15,027 bases of DNA from QHWK01 sp035315685 (GTDB lineage Bacteria > Acidobacteriota > Vicinamibacteria > Vicinamibacterales > CAVVIG01): the NCBI GenBank assembly GCA_035315685.1, contig DATFXR010000536.1, forward strand, positions 1 through 15,027. Reading direction: 5' to 3'. Every line of letters starts with the position of its first letter. Positions within the stretch are counted from its first letter, which is position 1. Position numbers and translations under genes: made by a program. Of the stretch, positions 13,063 through 15,027 are shown piece by piece. The notes below the pieces were generated by a model that made no database searches, had not been told where the DNA came from, and saw only the letters and a program-made list of their open reading frames with translations.

Positions 13063-13416
13063 ATGATCGTTCGCATTGCCCTCGTCATCCTCGTATTGGC
13101 GCTTTCTGCATGCAGCTCGTCAACGCCGTCTTCGACAGCGCCCACACCCGGCACGTCCGTTTCAATCGTTTCCGGATCGTCGAATCTGACCACGACCGCG
13201 TACGCGCCCAATCCGGTCACGGTGGCGGTCGGTGGCACCGTCACCTGGATGAACAACGATTCGGTGGCGCACAACTCGGTGTCGAACAGCGGCGTCTTCA
13301 ATTCGGGCACGATTGCGCCCGGCGGGACCTACAGCTACACCTTCCCGACGGCCGGCAGCTATCCGTATCACTGCTCGATCCATCCCGGGATGGCTGGAAC
13401 GGTTACGGTGCAGTGA
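13063..13416 (+). CDS. Plastocyanin-like cupredoxin lipoprotein
   Basis: 117 residues from ATG 13063, preceded by GGAGG with a 5-nt gap; a longer frame to 13012 is rejected because it would hide the signal peptide. MIVRIALVILVLALSAC ends in a lipobox with Cys17, followed by a Ser/Thr/Pro spacer (SSSTPSSTAPTPGTS). The mature domain is a single small cupredoxin: TTTAYAPNPVTVAVGGTVTWMNNDSVAHNSVS, GVFNSGTIAPGGTYSYTFPTAGSYPYHCSIHPGMAGTVTVQ. The four type 1 copper ligands are visible as His70, Cys104, His107 and Met110. It would be a blue copper electron carrier anchored in the periplasm. The spacing HC-SI-H-PG-M is tighter than in plant plastocyanin but usual for bacterial single-domain forms. It converges on the next gene across a hairpin. 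Confidence 0.93.
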   Translation: MIVRIALVILVLALSACSSSTPSSTAPTPGTSVSIVSGSSNLTTTAYAPNPVTVAVGGTVTWMNNDSVAHNSVSNSGVFNSGTIAPGGTYSYTFPTAGSYPYHCSIHPGMAGTVTVQ

Positions 13417-13487
13417 GGTGTTTGACGTGACGTCGCGCGAAGGCTTCAGCCGAGCGACCGTGATGGCCGTGCGAATCCAGGACCGAT

Positions 13488-13527
13488 GGGTAGGGAGGAG
13501 CGACGAGGCGACGCTCCCTCCTTACCC
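13488..13527. terminator. Hairpin between converging genes, probable bidirectional terminator
   Basis: GGGTAGGGAGGAGCG (13488-13502) and CGCTCCCTCCTTACCC (13512-13527) form a long G/C-rich stem with one or two small mismatches or bulges and a 9-nt loop. It sits between two converging stops (13416 and 13561) where a bidirectional terminator is expected. No T run follows on either strand. Confidence 0.6.
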
Positions 13528-13560
13528 GCCAGTTGGGCCTGTCGGTCCTGCACTCCCGCG

Positions 13561-14070
13561 TCAGTCGTCGTTCAACTTCAGGATCCCTGCGGCAAACCAC
13601 ACCGCGCCGGTGCCGTTGCGAATCAACAGCACCGGGCTGGCGCACGACGCCGGCACCGGCGTCAGCGTGTCGTCGATGTCGAAGTCGCCGTTCGCCGCGA
13701 GCGGGACGGGCGTCGTGGTGGTGAACAGCTGCGTGCCGGCCGCATCGCAAATCAGCGTCGCGAGGACGCTCTGGTTCCCGTTGAGGCCGATGTTGTTGCC
13801 GCCGCCGAGCAGGAGCCCGCGCCCTTTGACGCGGATGTGTCCGTCGGTGTCGACATCGGCTTTGAGCCTATCGATCACCCAGATCTGCCCGGGCGAATTG
13901 ATGCCGCGCACGACATTCCGGCTGACGGTGGTGACCCCGTTGGTTACCGTGACATTCGAGACGGGAATCACGCCGATTCCGCCGTCGAATCTGACGAGAG
14001 AGTGGTCCTCCGCCGCGAGCGGGGACGCGAGGATCACCGAGAGCACACACGCCAACGCTGTCTTCTTCAC
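13561..14070 (-). CDS. Secreted protein of unknown function
   Basis: 169 residues from GTG 14070, chosen because it opens a signal peptide (MKKTALACVLSVILASPLAA, cut before EDHS) and has GGAG 7 nt upstream on the minus strand; the open frame continues upstream to 14703 but that is antisense shadow. The mature part is Gly/Asn/Thr-rich beta: LVRFDGGIGVIPVSN (25-39), TVTNGVTTVSRNVVRGINSPGQIWVIDRLKADVDTDGHIRVKGRGLLLGGGNNIG, VLATLICDAAGTQLFTTTTPVPLAANGDFDIDDTL, then CASPVLLIRNGTGAVWFAAGILK. Two cysteines (108 and 143) could form a disulfide. I do not recognise the family. It has a classical promoter with TTGACA. Confidence 0.8.
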   Translation of the reverse strand: MKKTALACVLSVILASPLAAEDHSLVRFDGGIGVIPVSNVTVTNGVTTVSRNVVRGINSPGQIWVIDRLKADVDTDGHIRVKGRGLLLGGGNNIGLNGNQSVLATLICDAAGTQLFTTTTPVPLAANGDFDIDDTLTPVPASCASPVLLIRNGTGAVWFAAGILKLNDD

Positions 14071-14106
14071 GCGCCTTCTCCAATCCGACAGGTCTGGAGG
14101 CGCGAC

Positions 14107-14135
14107 ATTCTCGGTCTGGTCCCGCGCACTGTCAA
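14107..14135 (-). promoter_or_regulatory. Sigma-70-type promoter of the secreted protein
   Basis: On the minus strand TTGACA (14135-14130) is a perfect -35, then a 17-nt spacer, then GAGAAT (14112-14107, 4 of 6). Transcription would start near 14100, leaving a leader of about 30 nt that contains GGAG before GTG 14070. This contrasts with the leaderless-looking starts elsewhere in the window. Confidence 0.6.
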
Positions 14136-14219
14136 CGAAGGAGTGCGTGCGAAAGACGTTACAAAGACATGATGAGATTCGGAAACTGAGAATTTGGATT
14201 GTCGTGATCACATCGGAGT

Positions 14220-14885
14220 TCAACGGAGCTTCATCCACAGCAGCAAGTAGCCGACCGCGATCGCAATCAATGTTCCGCGTTCGCTGAAGAGCACCTCGCC
14301 CCAGCTGAACGAAACGCGGGCTGGCGCACAGAAGGCCGACGACGCAGAGATGGCTGAGGCCGCGGAGAAGTCCTGGTCTCCGCGATCTACGCGCCCGCCG
14401 CGGTTGAGCGTGGCTGGCAGCCAGCGTGGGACCTGGGCAGCGTAGTTGCGATACGTCTGGCCGAGCCGTGATTCCAGCAGGTGTTCCTCCCATCGCACGA
14501 TCGCGTGGTACTCGAAAGCCAGCAGGACGGCGATCACCGGCGCCAGCCAGAGCAGCCGCGCGGTCACCGCGAATCCGACCCACAACGCGATGTTGCCGAC
14601 GTAGAGCGGATTGCGCAGGTAGGCGAAGGGTCCGCTGGCGACGAGCGGACCGACACGGTCGCTGCGTGTGCGTGAGATCGCGCCGATGTGCTGCACGCCC
14701 CACATCCGCAGCAGCTCGCCGGTGACCGTGATCGCCACACCACCAGCGGTAAGGGCGGCGGATGGGGGCGCCTCGCCGAGGCGGAGCGTCAAAAGAGCGA
14801 CCGCAACGGGAAGCGGCAGCGACGTCCGGTGGCGAAAGAGCCAGCCGCCGAGGCGAGTCGTGCTGTCGGGCGCGGTCTCAATCAA
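14220..14885 (-). CDS. Isoprenylcysteine carboxyl methyltransferase-type membrane methyltransferase
   Basis: 221 residues from TTG 14885; no better start is seen nearby. An integral membrane SAM-dependent methyltransferase of the ICMT/PEMT-like superfamily. Membrane segments are at about 24-37, 45-63, 95-125 and 203-219. The diagnostic part is VASGPFAYLRNPLYVGNIALWVGFA (82-106), with YL-RNPLYVGN as the SAM-binding motif, then FEYHAIVRWEEHLLESRLGQTYRNYAAQVPRWLP (124-157), matching the conserved E...E...L....G..Y..Y...VPRW end. Substrate unknown; bacterial members methylate varied lipids or small hydrophobic acids. After VPRWLP a low-complexity segment (164-192) precedes a last membrane helix, and looks like a repeat element read in frame. 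It is divergent from the cysteine synthase. Confidence 0.85.
   Translation of the reverse strand: MIETAPDSTTRLGGWLFRHRTSLPLPVAVALLTLRLGEAPPSAALTAGGVAITVTGELLRMWGVQHIGAISRTRSDRVGPLVASGPFAYLRNPLYVGNIALWVGFAVTARLLWLAPVIAVLLAFEYHAIVRWEEHLLESRLGQTYRNYAAQVPRWLPATLNRGGRVDRGDQDFSAASAISASSAFCAPARVSFSWGEVLFSERGTLIAIAVGYLLLWMKLR
14327..14384. repeat. Repeat-like insert with hairpin inside the ICMT-type gene
   Basis: The stretch reads GCGCACAGAAGG, ACGCAGAGATGGC and GAGGCCGCGGAGAAG, a degenerate GCAGAG/GCGGAG pattern seen in simple dispersed repeats of some soil bacteria (from memory). It ends in a perfect stem CGCGGAGA (14361-14368) / TCTCCGCG (14377-14384) with 8-nt loop AGTCCTGG. On the minus strand it encodes DQDFSAASAISASSAFCAP, unlike the rest of the protein. 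Confidence 0.5.
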
Positions 14886-14896
14886 GGCGCGTCAGT

Positions 14897-14924
14897 TTGA
14901 CAGGGTGACGCGCGTAGGTAAAAT
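14897..14924 (+). promoter_or_regulatory. Sigma-70-type promoter of the cysteine synthase
   Basis: TTGACA (14897-14902, perfect) is followed by a 16-nt spacer and TAAAAT (14919-14924, 5 of 6). Transcription would start near 14931, giving a leader of about 20 nt before ATG 14951. The -35 lies within GTCA-GTT-TGAC (14891-14901), a small inverted repeat that could be an operator, but this is speculative. Confidence 0.65.
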
Positions 14925-14950
14925 CAGGACTTATTCGGTCGTATATCGGA

Positions 14951-15027
14951 ATGGCTGCCCCAGACACCTCATCTGTTGTCGACCGCGCGCCTGGATCGTC
15001 CGTTCTGGACATGATCGGCCGCACTCC
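14951..15027 (+). CDS. cysK: Cysteine synthase-type PLP enzyme, N-terminal part (cut by window edge)
   Basis: Only 25 full codons are present: MAAPDTSSVVDRAPG then SSVLDMIGRTP. The VLDMIGRTP end matches the start of the O-acetylserine sulfhydrylase / cystathionine beta-synthase fold type II family (…ILDLIGNTPLV…). The first 15 residues are a variable leader. It would join O-acetylserine and sulfide to give cysteine; a cystathionine beta-synthase is the main alternative, since the distinguishing parts lie outside. A well-formed TTGACA promoter lies just upstream. Confidence 0.75.
   Translation, partial: MAAPDTSSVVDRAPGSSVLDMIGRT

Noticed and set aside
14071..14703. Upstream extension of the secreted protein's frame to 14703
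   Set aside because: It runs antisense-out-of-frame through the methyltransferase gene and crosses a good TTGACA promoter; the signal peptide and ribosome site fix the start at 14070.
1..15027. Insertion sequence, prophage, CRISPR array, tRNA or rRNA gene
   Set aside because: No transposase, integrase, phage or Cas-like protein, no regularly spaced repeats, and no cloverleaf or rRNA sequence was recognised.

Overview
The window is high-GC bacterial DNA, densely coded on both strands, with no rRNA, tRNA, transposase, phage gene or CRISPR array that I can see. Gene content fits a Gram-negative bacterium of the Acidobacteriota type, perhaps near Vicinamibacteria: lipid-modified periplasmic proteins, outer-membrane barrel proteins, a UbiE/MenG quinone methyltransferase, a type IV pilus ATPase homologue, and a GC-rich inverted repeat TCCGGCT-AA-AGCCGGA next to CAGCCCC heptamers. 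The taxonomic placement is inference from style and gene content only.

Layout. 1-1625 (minus): a DtxR/MntR-type metal regulator followed by two outer-membrane barrel-like proteins, coupled by a 1-nt gap and a 4-nt GTGA overlap; the last one runs off the left edge. 1645-6022 (plus): ubiE, a small conserved unknown, then a 1055-residue PilT-like protein with a huge acidic linker. 6121-6582 (plus): a small lipoprotein. 6579-8300 (minus): a 139-residue unknown and a class III CoA-transferase, separated by a repeat-rich gap. 8310-8549 (plus): a glutaredoxin whose first active-site cysteine codon is TGA. 8470-10631 (minus): an aminotransferase and a homoserine dehydrogenase-like gene, overlapping by 13 nt. 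10703-12908 (plus): a SUMF1-domain protein, a SIMPL-domain protein and an AlkA-type glycosylase, all overlapping. 13063-13416 (plus): a cupredoxin lipoprotein, converging through a hairpin on 13561-14070 (minus), a secreted unknown. 14220-14885 (minus): an ICMT-type membrane methyltransferase. 14951 to the right edge (plus): the start of a cysteine synthase.

The most exciting item is the glutaredoxin at 8310-8549. Read through TGA, it gives an intact 79-residue NrdH/glutaredoxin fold with a U-R-S-C active site in place of C-x-x-C. A perfect 7-bp hairpin with loop AGTTT starts 15 nt after the TGA, in the position and with the loop G expected of a bacterial SECIS. Starting at the GTG after the TGA would give a protein without its active site. 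I therefore call it a candidate selenoprotein; selA/selB/selC are not in this window.

A second theme is compact divergent promoters with little or no leader. The dtxR/ubiE pair shares one near-palindromic AT block (GATATTATC) whose two readings form -10 elements 6-8 nt before both ATGs. The grx gene has CATAAT followed by exactly 6 nt and ATG. In contrast, the secreted protein at 14070 and cysK have classical TTGACA promoters. The genes do not form one pathway; the window looks like ordinary chromosome with several unusual local constructions.
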